Below, one piece after another: positions 8,878 to 16,636 of a DNA stretch of 55,711 nt. A model generated the notes under the pieces. That model was not told the origin of the DNA. It searched no databases and saw only the letters and a list, made by a program, of their open reading frames with translations. Within the stretch, counting starts at the first letter, position 1, and every line of letters begins with the position of its first letter. The position numbers and the translations under genes are program-made. The DNA is from CAYPNF01 sp964411985 (GTDB lineage: Bacteria; Verrucomicrobiota; Verrucomicrobiia; Limisphaerales; J093), in the NCBI GenBank assembly GCA_964411985.1, contig CAYPNF010000051.1:1-55711 (forward strand). Direction: 5' to 3'.

Positions 8878-9199
8878 CCGCTTCGCCCACTGTGTACACC
8901 GTGGAGTGGAGCTCGAGGGTGAACCAGGTGCTGAGGGTGGAGTAATCCTGCTTCTTAGGCCAAAGCGACGGTTCCAGGCACCATTCGCTGAGCTCGTTCA
9001 TCAGGATTTCGGTGGCGTTCGCTTTCACGAATTCCAAGGCTTCCTCATCTGATTCAAATTCGGGTACCAGGATCGCTGGCGCGTCCTCTTGCACGTCGGC
9101 CATGGTGAGCAGCTGGTCTTTGGGTGACCAGGAATTGACCCAGTCCAGAAAGGGTTGCTTCGGGCGGAGGATGATAAGTCCGTGATCGATTTGTTCCAT
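8852..9199 (-). CDS. Small acidic protein of unknown function
   Basis: A 115-residue, strongly acidic protein with no signal peptide or membrane segment. It contains ILVPEFESDEEALEFV, a pattern I associate with conserved uncharacterised proteins of Bacteroidota and Verrucomicrobiota, but I do not recognise a named family. The last 26 bases overlap the start of the PQQ-propeller gene on the same strand. ATG 9199 is the only sensible start. Codon use looks like the neighbours. Confidence 0.7.
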   Translation of the reverse strand: MEQIDHGLIILRPKQPFLDWVNSWSPKDQLLTMADVQEDAPAILVPEFESDEEALEFVKANATEILMNELSEWCLEPSLWPKKQDYSTLSTWFTLELHSTVYTVGEADDHEEDPD

Positions 9200-9516
9200 G
9201 GCTTCAGCCTAGACCGTCCCGAATGTGGGGGCAACCCTTGGTGACGGGTTTCTTTAAGAACAAGGGGGGCGGAAAGAAAGTCTCGTTGACTACGCGGTCG
9301 CGTCCGAGACATTATAAATGCATCCTAAAGCTGAATTGAGCTCGGGCACGGGAGATCGATATGGTGGGAACCCACAATGATGGAGGCTTGAGAGAGACGG
9401 GCCAGGAAGCTGGCGGTGCAGGCTGCTGCAAAGGTGAGCTGGGCCGTTGGATGCCATGAGTGAGCACGCCGTGTTACTGAACCTCTTTGCCCCACGAAAC
9501 CCTCATCGCTATTTGG
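9200..9516. other. Divergent intergenic region
   Basis: 317 bases between the small acidic-protein gene (minus) and the tandem-repeat propeller gene (plus). It contains one fair plus-strand promoter candidate at 9286-9315. I see no RNA gene or riboswitch. Confidence 0.55.
9286..9315 (+). promoter_or_regulatory. Candidate sigma-70-type promoter for the tandem-repeat propeller gene
   Basis: TTGACT at 9286-9291 is a strong -35 match. CATTAT at 9310-9315 is a moderate -10 at 18-base spacing. The region around it (ATTATAAAT) is locally AT-rich in an otherwise GC-rich stretch. The transcript leader would be about 190 bases, which is long. Confidence 0.35.
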
Positions 9517-11337
9517 ATGATGAACAAGATCCCCGCCATCGCTAAGTGGTTTTGCAGAGACTCCCTGCTCTCGATGGCGTGGGGCATTGTCTTGGTGGTG
9601 ATGGGGCGGGCGACTGAAGTCGGGCAATTGAAGTGGGCATTTGACACCGGTGGGGGAATCGATTCTTGCCCTGCGATTGGCACGGACGGCACGGTGTACG
9701 TCGGGTCCTTCGGTAGGAACTTTTATGCGCTCGATGGAGCGACCGGTGCCAAGAAGTGGGTTTTTGCCACCGGATATGGAGTGTTCTCGTCTCCGGCAAT
9801 CAGCGTCGACGGCACGGTATACGTGGGGGCGGGAGGCGGCGTCGTTTACGCGATAGACGGTGCGACCGGAACCATGAAATGGACTTTTGCCACTGGATTT
9901 TGGGGGATATCCTCACCGGCAATCGGCGTGGACGGCACGGTGTATATCGGGGTGGGAGACGGCAGCGTTTACGCGATTGACGACGCAACCGGAACCATGA
10001 AGTGGCGAACTGGCATCGGAATGGGGGTGCCCTCGTCTCCGGCGGTCGGCGCGGACGGTACAGTGTATATCGGGGCAGGAGACAACATCGTGTGTGCGTT
10101 AGACGGAGCGACCGGAACCAGGAAATGGGGTTTTGGAACCAGGATGGGAGTGCCCTCGTCTCCGGCGATTGGCCCGGAGGGCACTGTCTACGTCGGGACG
10201 GGAGGCGGCAGCGTTTGCGCTCTAGATGGGGCGACCGGAGCCAGGAAGTGGGGTCCTTGGGTCGGGATTCAAACGTACTCGTCTCCGGCGATTGATGCCG
10301 ACGGCGCGGTGTACATTGGGGGAGGCAACAACTTTTGCGCGATAGATGCAACGACCGGAGCTGTGAAATGGATGTTTGCTACCCGATATGCGATCTACTC
10401 GTCTCCTGCAGTTGGCGCAGACGGAACGGTTTATTTTGGAGTGGGAGACGGTAGCTTTTACGCTTTAGACGGAGCGACCGGAACCAAGAAATGGAGTTTT
10501 GCCACCGGAGGTTCAGTACGTTCGTCTCCAGCGATTGGTACGGACGGCACCGTCTATATCGGGTCAAACGATGGCAAAGTATACGCTCTGCAAGGATCGT
10601 CGGGGCTGGCGAACAGTTTCTGGCCCAAGTTTCGACAGAACGCTCAGAATGGCGGTGGCTTGCCCCAAGCCTCCAAAGTGCTCCGCCAACCATCACGAGT
10701 CGTCTTTGAGGAAGGCTCGATAGGCAAGCTCACGGTGAAGGTTAATGGCAATCCGGCACCCAGTGTTACTTGGTTCCACAATGGACGGCCAATTACCAGC
10801 GCAACCCGTTCCTCCTTGATGATCCCCTCCGTCACTCGAGCCTCCGAGGGACTTTATACCTTGGTCGCGAGCAACGCCTTGGGACAGGTGACGACCAAGC
10901 CCATCATCGCCCTCGTCAGTAACGTTAAGCCGCAACAGTGGATGGGGCTGAAATGGGAAGGTGGAACGAATGGACCGGTGACACTGGAATGCACCGCACA
11001 ATGGGTCCCGTCGGCCTTTTGGCACTCGCTGGGGGACTATCCGCCAAACGGCTCCACCCAGACCTATGTGGAGATGAATCCCTTCACTACCGCCAGTTTC
11101 TACCGCCTGAGGAGCGCGGAGGCGTTGCGGATCAGCAACGCGGGTTTGGTGAATGGCTGGTCGATTGCGGAGCCAGTAGGCAGCCGGATTCTTGTGGAGG
11201 TGGTTTCGGAGGCCAGTGGTTGGACCCGTTGGCAGGTCTTGACCAATCTGACTTTGCCAGCCAGCCCGTATCTTTTTCTGGACTTGCTAAGCCTAACTGC
11301 GCCCGAACGTGTTTACCGCACCACCCTGGTACCCTGA
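9517..11337 (+). CDS. Secreted eight-repeat PQQ-like beta-propeller protein with Ig-like domain
   Basis: A 606-residue protein from ATG 9517 (an upstream TTG frame is less likely). A signal-anchor-like stretch occupies roughly residues 18-35. Next come eight tandem repeats of 40-41 residues, each built on SSPAIG-x-DGTVYIG, then VYALDGATGT, then KW-F, which predicts an eight-bladed propeller. An Ig-like domain follows (about residues 388-468) with the W-F-H-N-G core and a G-L-Y-T-L-V-A-S-N end. The rest includes a W...SFYRL module seen in other secreted proteins of this window. No catalytic residues can be recognised; surface binding or scaffolding is an inference. The repeats are nearly identical at DNA level, unlike the two PQQ paralogues at 7327 and 46789. 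Confidence 0.85.
   Translation: MMNKIPAIAKWFCRDSLLSMAWGIVLVVMGRATEVGQLKWAFDTGGGIDSCPAIGTDGTVYVGSFGRNFYALDGATGAKKWVFATGYGVFSSPAISVDGTVYVGAGGGVVYAIDGATGTMKWTFATGFWGISSPAIGVDGTVYIGVGDGSVYAIDDATGTMKWRTGIGMGVPSSPAVGADGTVYIGAGDNIVCALDGATGTRKWGFGTRMGVPSSPAIGPEGTVYVGTGGGSVCALDGATGARKWGPWVGIQTYSSPAIDADGAVYIGGGNNFCAIDATTGAVKWMFATRYAIYSSPAVGADGTVYFGVGDGSFYALDGATGTKKWSFATGGSVRSSPAIGTDGTVYIGSNDGKVYALQGSSGLANSFWPKFRQNAQNGGGLPQASKVLRQPSRVVFEEGSIGKLTVKVNGNPAPSVTWFHNGRPITSATRSSLMIPSVTRASEGLYTLVASNALGQVTTKPIIALVSNVKPQQWMGLKWEGGTNGPVTLECTAQWVPSAFWHSLGDYPPNGSTQTYVEMNPFTTASFYRLRSAEALRISNAGLVNGWSIAEPVGSRILVEVVSEASGWTRWQVLTNLTLPASPYLFLDLLSLTAPERVYRTTLVP
9631..10611 (+). repeat. Eight in-frame tandem repeats, 123-bp unit (one of 120 bp)
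   Basis: The Lys-Trp codon pair recurs at 9631, 9754, 9877, 10000, 10123, 10246, 10366 and 10489. Spacing is exactly 123 bases except for one 120-base unit (10246-10365). Each unit encodes one propeller blade, with conserved stretches such as gacggcacggtgta and gcgaccggaacca. This period fits recent duplication or gene conversion within the gene. Confidence 0.92.
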
Positions 11338-11369
11338 ACCTCCTTGCGGGTGCAGCCCCATTAAGCCTC

Positions 11370-12524
11370 CTACTTGTACAACTCCTGCCAGGGGAACGAG
11401 GAGATCTTCGTTGTGGCGAGGCCCCAACGGGATCGGTGTGCGCAGTAGCCGAGTAGCACCCGGTCGCCCACCACCATCGCGGCGGTGTAGCAATAGCCTG
11501 CTTCAGGATCGTTCTCCAGGGTGAGCCTCTTTTGGCTCCAGGTGAACCCGCCGTCTTTCGAGATGGCGGCGGTCAAAGGAGTTCTCCGGGGAGGCTGGGC
11601 ACGGGCGTGTTCCAGCCCCTTTTCGGAGTGGTCATTCAAAAGGAGAAGCAAGTCTCCTGTCTCTGGCAGGCGTAGCACGGTGGCAGGGGACATGGGGGCG
11701 AGGAGATCCGTGGCCTCGGGCGTAGTCCAGTGATCGCCCCCATCCACTGACCGGCTGGCGTAAACATAACCTTCGCGAGTGCGAATGACCATGTACAGGG
11801 TGTCCGGCTTCCATTCCGCGATTCCAGGTTCCATGAGGTCGATCACTTTGCCGCCCTCCCTGGTCTCCAATTCCTGGGTATGGCGCCGCCAGGTGCCCCC
11901 TTGGTCGTCAGAGAAAACCAGCACAATCTTGCCCGGCTGCCACTTTCCATCGGCCCGGGCATGCTGGGCCAAGGGGAGGACGATACGCCCGCTGGCAAGT
12001 TGCACGACCCGGCTGTTGTTCAGAACATAGTAGCCTAGGTCGGTTGGGAGGCAGTCAGCCGGTTCCAACCAGGTTTTGGCTTCGTCACGAGAATATCGCA
12101 CCACCGGACGGCAGTCGGCGTTGGAGTTCTTTCGCAGATAGAACAGGGCGAGGTCACCACTGCGGAGGCGAAGCAGCGAAACGGACATGACGTTCTGTTT
12201 ACCTTCGTTGGGAACCACGACCTGGTCTTCGGCGCTCCACGTCATCCCTTGATCCAGGGAAACGCGCGAGGCAAGGTGAGCGGTGGAGTGGTCGTCATCG
12301 CCCCCCGTGAACTTGGTGTAGATGAAGAGTATGCGACCGTCTTTCAACTGGATGAAGTCTCCTTCGCTGTTGCGGGGGTTGCCGGGGGTGGGGGCGAGAA
12401 CCAAGTGGGTCTGCAGCATGCTGGCGCCCGTCTGCGCTTGGACCGAGGAAGGGAGGCAGAGGCCGACTAGGAACAGCCGGATGGCGTGGAGAAGTGCTCC
12501 GTTGAGAGAAACATGACTGAGCAT
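11370..12524 (-). CDS. Secreted exo-alpha-sialidase-like protein (BNR/Asp-box propeller)
   Basis: A 384-residue protein with a signal peptide at 1-31 (SSVQAQ near the cleavage site). Five Asp-box-like motifs of the S-x-D-x-G-x-x-W type are at 89-96, 145-152, 205-212, 259-266 and 322-329. The spacing fits a six-bladed sialidase fold. Family members cleave terminal sialic acids, but related proteins in Verrucomicrobia may have other sugar specificities. ATG 12524 is chosen because a signal peptide follows it; a longer frame upstream would overlap the glycosidase gene. It is the last gene of a three-gene operon, 22 bases after the glycosidase. Confidence 0.85.
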   Translation of the reverse strand: MLSHVSLNGALLHAIRLFLVGLCLPSSVQAQTGASMLQTHLVLAPTPGNPRNSEGDFIQLKDGRILFIYTKFTGGDDDHSTAHLASRVSLDQGMTWSAEDQVVVPNEGKQNVMSVSLLRLRSGDLALFYLRKNSNADCRPVVRYSRDEAKTWLEPADCLPTDLGYYVLNNSRVVQLASGRIVLPLAQHARADGKWQPGKIVLVFSDDQGGTWRRHTQELETREGGKVIDLMEPGIAEWKPDTLYMVIRTREGYVYASRSVDGGDHWTTPEATDLLAPMSPATVLRLPETGDLLLLLNDHSEKGLEHARAQPPRRTPLTAAISKDGGFTWSQKRLTLENDPEAGYCYTAAMVVGDRVLLGYCAHRSRWGLATTKISSFPWQELYK

Positions 12525-12546
12525 GGGGAGTTGCCTGGCTTGAGGT

Positions 12547-13614
12547 TTATGGGAGTTTCTTTGAAGTGGCCAGCGCGATGACGCGCCCCTGGTCGCCCAC
12601 CGCGCAGTAGAAGTGATATACAATACCCCGATGGCGAACTACCCAAGGTTTATGCGCGTATTCTTTGTCCCAAGGTTCTGAAGGAGCGATCAAATCCGGA
12701 CCGTTCCACTTGGTCCAATGGACCAGGTCGCGGGAACAGGCGAAGGTGTCGAACGCGCCGGGCCGCCAGAATGCACCAAAGTAAAACATGACATAGAGCT
12801 TCCCAATCCGTACCACTTGCGGATCTCCGGAGATGCCGCCATTGGCGTGGCCCGGGGCGTTGTCGATGACCGGTTCGCTCCCGAATCTCTGCCAATGCAC
12901 CATGTCTTTCGAGACCGCCATGCCAATCCTCTCGATACCGGCTCCCTGTTGGCGGGCGTTGTAGTACATGACGAAGGGAAATCCCAGCAGTGACTCAGGC
13001 ACGCGCAGGATATGGCTCTTGAAGAGGGTGTCCTTCTCAAAGGCACGCGCGTCGGCTTGGTCCGGACGAAGGACTGGGTTCTCCGGAAGGCGGTTCCACT
13101 CCTGACTGAGGTCCGGCCGGAGGCTGTTGGCAAGCCCGATGCAGAGCGGGGGCGTCTCGTATCCCTGCAATTTGCCACCCAGGTAGGACGCCCAATATCG
13201 GCCTTGGTGCTTCTGCAGTTCCCACTTGCCGTTCCAGCGGTAGTTCTGCAGGGCAGGGCCGCCAGCGGCTTGCTCGGCATCCCAGGCCGATTGGCCACGC
13301 GTGAGGATGGGCCCTAAGACGGTCCACTCGACGAGGTTTCTGCTCTCTGCAAGACGGGTTTCATAGCCCTTCCCGTCGAAGGCAATGAAGGTCATGTACC
13401 ACTTCTTGCCGTGCCGAAACACACCTGGACAATCCACGTAGCGACCTCCCTCCCCCCTGATGAGAATCCCGTGTTTGTATGGTGTCTTGACCTGTTCATA
13501 AATGTGGGTCATTTCCTTCGGCGAGACGGTGGACTCGCCTGTATTGGCCTTGGGACAAGGCGCAAGCAAGAGGAATCCGAGGAGAATGCTCCCGGCAGTT
13601 TGGTGTGCGTTCAT
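12547..13614 (-). CDS. Secreted five-bladed beta-propeller glycosidase (GH43/GH117-like)
   Basis: A 355-residue protein. An N-terminal hydrophobic stretch suggests export. The body reads like the clan of five-bladed propeller glycosidases: VDCPGVF with an acidic residue at Asp61 that may be catalytic, KWYMTFIAFD, RLAESRNLVEW, GRYWASYLGG, IGMAVSKDMVHW, GISGDPQVV and YVMFYFGAFW. The YAHKPWVV...VYHFYCAV ending is shared with uncharacterised 'glycosylase' proteins of Bacteroidota. The exact sugar cannot be told. ATG 13614 overlaps the stop of the upstream gene as ATGA, indicating translational coupling. A longer frame reaching 13845 lies entirely across the upstream gene and is rejected. Confidence 0.85.
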   Translation of the reverse strand: MNAHQTAGSILLGFLLLAPCPKANTGESTVSPKEMTHIYEQVKTPYKHGILIRGEGGRYVDCPGVFRHGKKWYMTFIAFDGKGYETRLAESRNLVEWTVLGPILTRGQSAWDAEQAAGGPALQNYRWNGKWELQKHQGRYWASYLGGKLQGYETPPLCIGLANSLRPDLSQEWNRLPENPVLRPDQADARAFEKDTLFKSHILRVPESLLGFPFVMYYNARQQGAGIERIGMAVSKDMVHWQRFGSEPVIDNAPGHANGGISGDPQVVRIGKLYVMFYFGAFWRPGAFDTFACSRDLVHWTKWNGPDLIAPSEPWDKEYAHKPWVVRHRGIVYHFYCAVGDQGRVIALATSKKLP

Positions 13615-14027
13615 GGCAAGAAATAGAGTTCTTCGGTGTCCGACCAGATTTTCCCCTTCGCGGCGGCGTCTGGCAGCGGCAGTTGGCAGGGATCGGTCTC
13701 CTTCCACCAACGCTGCGTCTCCGGGTCTGCCGCCATGCGATTCATGTCGGCGTCGAAGTCCCGGCCGGTGTACTCCAGATAGGCAAACAGATAAGGCTTC
13801 CCGTCGATCTCCTTCAGGTGGATGGAGAAATTCTGGATGTGACACTTCTTGAGCATATCATTCACGCTTGGCCAAGGATGAGCATGAAGATCCTTGTAGT
13901 AGGCTGCCTTTTCGGGTTTGAGGCCTGTGACCCAGGCATAGCGTTTCGGGGTTGGCCGGCTGGTTGTTGCGCAGCCAGCGAGCAGGAACACCGCGACCGT
14001 GCAGGTGAGGAGGAGTGTTGTTTTCAT
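13611..14027 (-). CDS. Lipoprotein L-rhamnose mutarotase homologue
   Basis: A 138-residue protein. Residues 1-19 form a lipoprotein signal with LLAGC (Cys19), so the mature protein should be membrane-anchored outside the cytoplasm. The rest matches the L-rhamnose mutarotase (RhaM) family: the H-x-x-x-W-P-S-V segment in LHAHPWPSV, QRWWK with the paired tryptophans and the ending ELYFLP. RhaM (EC 5.1.3.32) interconverts rhamnose anomers in the cytoplasm, so an exported version is unusual. It is first in the operon with the glycosidase and sialidase, which suggests a role in handling sugars released outside. ATG 14027 is chosen for its signal peptide. Confidence 0.85.
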   Translation of the reverse strand: MKTTLLLTCTVAVFLLAGCATTSRPTPKRYAWVTGLKPEKAAYYKDLHAHPWPSVNDMLKKCHIQNFSIHLKEIDGKPYLFAYLEYTGRDFDADMNRMAADPETQRWWKETDPCQLPLPDAAAKGKIWSDTEELYFLP

Positions 14028-14176
14028 AAGGACCCAGATTGCTGGCAATGACCTCGCGGGAATCCGCCAGGTTTTGGAGTGCGGCGCCCCCCAGGTGCCG
14101 CTTTTCCCTTTTCGTTCTTTTCCGCCATCTGCGAACATCTTTGTTGATCTGCGGATGGACAGCTTCTTCTCAGTTT

Positions 14177-14260
14177 GAACCATGAAGAACACCGAAGCAG
14201 GCAGGAAGGGTTGGCTCCACCATTTTCCCCCTCCGTTTGCTTCGGCTCGATTCATGGTTC
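14177..14260. repeat. 84-bp nested palindrome (REP/MITE-like)
   Basis: The outer arms GAACCATGAA (14177-14186) and TTCATGGTTC (14251-14260) are perfectly complementary. Inner arms CCGAAGCA (14192-14199) and TGCTTCGG (14238-14245) are also complementary and nested. The element lies in the 270-base gap between the RhaM-like start and the end of the AI-2E permease gene. Just before it (about 14120-14160) is a stretch with two copies of ATCTGCG. I see no coding capacity. A mobile or repeated element is inferred; no second copy is visible in this window. Confidence 0.55.
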
Positions 14261-14296
14261 GCCTCTAGTTTTCTACCACCAAGACCGAAGATTTGC

Positions 14297-15403
14297 TCAC
14301 GCAGCGACCTTCGTATCCGGCATCGCAGCAGGGTCGTTAGGAGGTTTCGGCGCGGCCACCGTCCACCCCTCAATGACCCGATACCCTACTGCCAAGAGCG
14401 TGGGCCCCAGGAAAACTCCCACAAAACCGAACGCGAAGGCACCTCCAACCACCCCCAGCAAAATGAGGATGAATGGCATCGCGCTACCCTGGCTAATGAG
14501 CCAAGGCTTCACCACGTTGTCGATGCTGGAAACCAAGAATCCCCACGCAACCATGAAGATGGCCCACCCTGTCCGGTCCTGCTGGAAGAGCCAGATAGCC
14601 GCAGGCCCCCAGAGCAAGGGAGGACCCATGGGCACCACCGATGCAAAGAACGTGAGCAGGGCAAGAACCGCCGCCCCAGGAACACCTGCAACCACGAAGC
14701 CTATGCCAGCCACGATCCCTTGCACGAGCGCAGTGCCCAGGATCCCATAAACGACCCCGCGCACGGTGTTTCCCGCCAGTTCCAGGAGGTGATGCCCTCG
14801 TTCCCCCGCGATCTTGCCGATGCCGGCCTTGAGGCGCATGGCTAAGTCGGCCCCATCCCGGAAAAGGAAGAAAGCGATGAAGACACTCAGCCCCATTTGT
14901 ATCAGGCCACCCCCCATCTTGGCTCCGCCTTTGAGAAGGGCAGCACTAGCGGGCTCGATGAGACCCTTGAGTTGCTGGAGTAGCTTGGTGCTGTCTCCGG
15001 CAAACTCTTTCCACTGCGCGGTGATCTCGTCGCCTACCACCGGGACCTTCAGCAGCCACTCCGGGGGGGGTGGTGGCCCTTTGTCAACCCAACTTCGGGT
15101 CGCCGCAGAGAGATCCTTGACATTCTCCGCCAAAGACAAACCGATGACGATAAAGGGGACCAAGAGAAACAGGATGATCGCGGAAGTCATGATGACAGCG
15201 GCCAAAGTGCGGCGATTGCGCACTAGATCCAGGAGGCGTTGATAGAGAGGCCACGAAGAAAAGCAGAGTACAACAGCCCAAAGTAGAGCCGAGGTGAAGG
15301 GGCTGAGGACGGCGAGGCAGCCAAGGAGAAGCAAAGCCAAAGCCGCCAACCCTAGGTTTCGTTCCAGGCGGTTGGTGGCTGTCGAAGTTCCTGGACTTGT
15401 CAT
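14297..15403 (-). CDS. AI-2E family (TqsA/YdiK-like) permease
   Basis: A 368-residue inner-membrane protein. Paired hydrophobic segments lie near the N-terminus (about 17-55 and 68-92), followed by a soluble loop and further segments at about 165-185 and 210-350. This is the AI-2E transporter pattern, including the conserved AFFLFRDG near residue 180, VVYGILGTALVQGIVAGIGF and the loop VVPMGPPLLWGPAA. The family includes the autoinducer-2 exporter TqsA but most members have unknown substrates. It diverges from the phosphodiesterase gene by about 210 bases. The Pro-rich loop (KGPPPPPEW) is typical of this family. Confidence 0.87.
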   Translation of the reverse strand: MTSPGTSTATNRLERNLGLAALALLLLGCLAVLSPFTSALLWAVVLCFSSWPLYQRLLDLVRNRRTLAAVIMTSAIILFLLVPFIVIGLSLAENVKDLSAATRSWVDKGPPPPPEWLLKVPVVGDEITAQWKEFAGDSTKLLQQLKGLIEPASAALLKGGAKMGGGLIQMGLSVFIAFFLFRDGADLAMRLKAGIGKIAGERGHHLLELAGNTVRGVVYGILGTALVQGIVAGIGFVVAGVPGAAVLALLTFFASVVPMGPPLLWGPAAIWLFQQDRTGWAIFMVAWGFLVSSIDNVVKPWLISQGSAMPFILILLGVVGGAFAFGFVGVFLGPTLLAVGYRVIEGWTVAAPKPPNDPAAMPDTKVAA

Positions 15404-15615
15404 ACGGATGCTTATTCTTGTTTCTTCTTTCCAGTGGTAGTATTGCGCAGTCGAGGTTGGGAATCCATCTTTTCCACCCGTCCCCCACCAAGGCTTCTTT
15501 TTCCGGGGTCTCTTGCTTGGAACGTGAGTTCCTGTACATTGGGAGGGTCATGTCGAGCTGTTGCCTCAGGCAAAACGATGAAGTGCGCGTCAACCCCGTC
15601 ATTACGATCCTCTCT

Positions 15616-16416
15616 ATGAAGCGATTCTTACTCGCAAGCCTCTGCCTTGCAGCCTCTCTTCTCGCCTTGGTGTCGAGCGGCAGGGCGGCTGACATCCGGC
15701 CGCTGACGCGCGCACACGCCCACAACGACTACGCCCATAAGCGCCCCTTGAGAGACGCCTTGGACCAGGGCTTTTGCAGCGTGGAGGCAGACATCTTCCT
15801 TGTGGAAAGCAAGCTCCTCGTAGGCCATGACCGCAGCGATCTCAGGCCAGACCGCACTCTCCAATCGCTCTACCTCGACCCTTTGGCTGAGCGAGTCAAG
15901 AGCAACGGTGGACTTGTCTTTCCAAATGGCCCGCGCTTTTACCTCCTCATCGATTTCAAGACGGAGGCCGGTCCGACTTGGGGTCAGCTGAAGCAGGTGC
16001 TGACCGGGTACACCAACATGCTTACCGGGTTCCAGGGCGTGAAGGTGATGACCAACGCGGTGACCTTGGTACTGAGCGGAAACTCCCCGCGAAGCCTCCT
16101 CGCCACCGACGAACTCCGCTGGGCTGCCATCGATGGCAGAGTGCCGGATCTTGAACTCAACCCCAGTCCGGCCCTCGTGCCTTGGGTGAGCGAAAGTTGG
16201 TCTTCTCATTTCACCTGGCGGGGCGAAGGAGAGATGCCCGCTGACCAGTTGGCGAAGCTCAAAGGTTACGCCAACCAAACCCATGCCCAGGGCCGGATGC
16301 TCCGCCTTTGGGGTGCCCCGGACAATGCGGTAACCTGGAAAGTGCTCTACGATTCCGGAGTGGACTTGATTAATACCGATCGTCTGGCGCAGTTGCGGGA
16401 GTTCCTCCAAAGGTAG
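15616..16416 (+). CDS. Secreted PLC-like phosphodiesterase (AIM6-type)
   Basis: A 266-residue protein with a signal peptide at 1-25 (SSGRAA). It matches the PI-PLC-like TIM-barrel phosphodiesterases related to yeast AIM6: RAHAHNDYAHKRPL with two histidines, SVEADIFL with acidic metal ligands, LLVGHD and a later FYLLIDFKTE. These resemble the calcium and catalytic sites of glycerophosphodiester phosphodiesterases. The ending WKVLYDSGVDLINTD is typical. The substrate is unknown, although phosphodiesters are expected. ATG 15616 is chosen because a clean signal peptide begins there; a longer frame from 15397 would cover the divergent promoter region. Confidence 0.82.
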   Translation: MKRFLLASLCLAASLLALVSSGRAADIRPLTRAHAHNDYAHKRPLRDALDQGFCSVEADIFLVESKLLVGHDRSDLRPDRTLQSLYLDPLAERVKSNGGLVFPNGPRFYLLIDFKTEAGPTWGQLKQVLTGYTNMLTGFQGVKVMTNAVTLVLSGNSPRSLLATDELRWAAIDGRVPDLELNPSPALVPWVSESWSSHFTWRGEGEMPADQLAKLKGYANQTHAQGRMLRLWGAPDNAVTWKVLYDSGVDLINTDRLAQLREFLQR

Positions 16417-16464
16417 GACGTCGGTCGCGCCGGAGGGCGTTCCTTTGTCGCACACATAATCGCA

Positions 16465-16508
16465 CACTTTGTCGGTTCTCCCGGGAACAAACAGCCTTCG
16501 ACAAAGTG
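16465..16508. repeat. 44-bp inverted repeat upstream of thyA
   Basis: CACTTTGTCG (16465-16474) and CGACAAAGTG (16499-16508) are exact reverse complements separated by 24 bases, which contain TCCCGGGA. A further partial copy, GACGAAGTGTG, lies at 16513-16523. The function is unknown; it could be a protein-binding site or a transcript hairpin between the phosphodiesterase and thyA. Confidence 0.55.
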
Positions 16509-16544
16509 GGTAGACGAAGTGTGAGATTAAGGGGGGAAAAGCAT

Positions 16545-16570
16545 ACGGCGGGCTCGGAGAGCCCTGCCGT
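16545..16570. repeat. GC-rich hairpin upstream of thyA
   Basis: ACGGC then GGGCTC (16545-16555) pair with GAGCCC then GCCGT (16559-16570) around a three-base loop, with a single bulged base. It has no T run on the plus strand, so it is not a typical terminator. It lies about 65 bases before the thyA start. It may be an intergenic repeat or an mRNA leader structure. Confidence 0.5.
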
Positions 16571-16636
16571 GCCATAGTGCCGCACCGCCTCCATCCTTTA
16601 CTCGCGATTCCGGGGAGCCTACCCTCGGCCCGCGCG

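Noticed and set aside
9631..10611. Regular 123-bp repeats considered as a CRISPR or satellite array
   Set aside because: All units are in frame, without unique spacers, and encode propeller blades.
12625..13845. Upstream extension of the glycosidase frame to 13845
   Set aside because: The extra 77 residues run across the RhaM-like gene and carry no signal peptide. The ATG at 13614 is preceded by a coupled stop and followed by a hydrophobic N-terminus.
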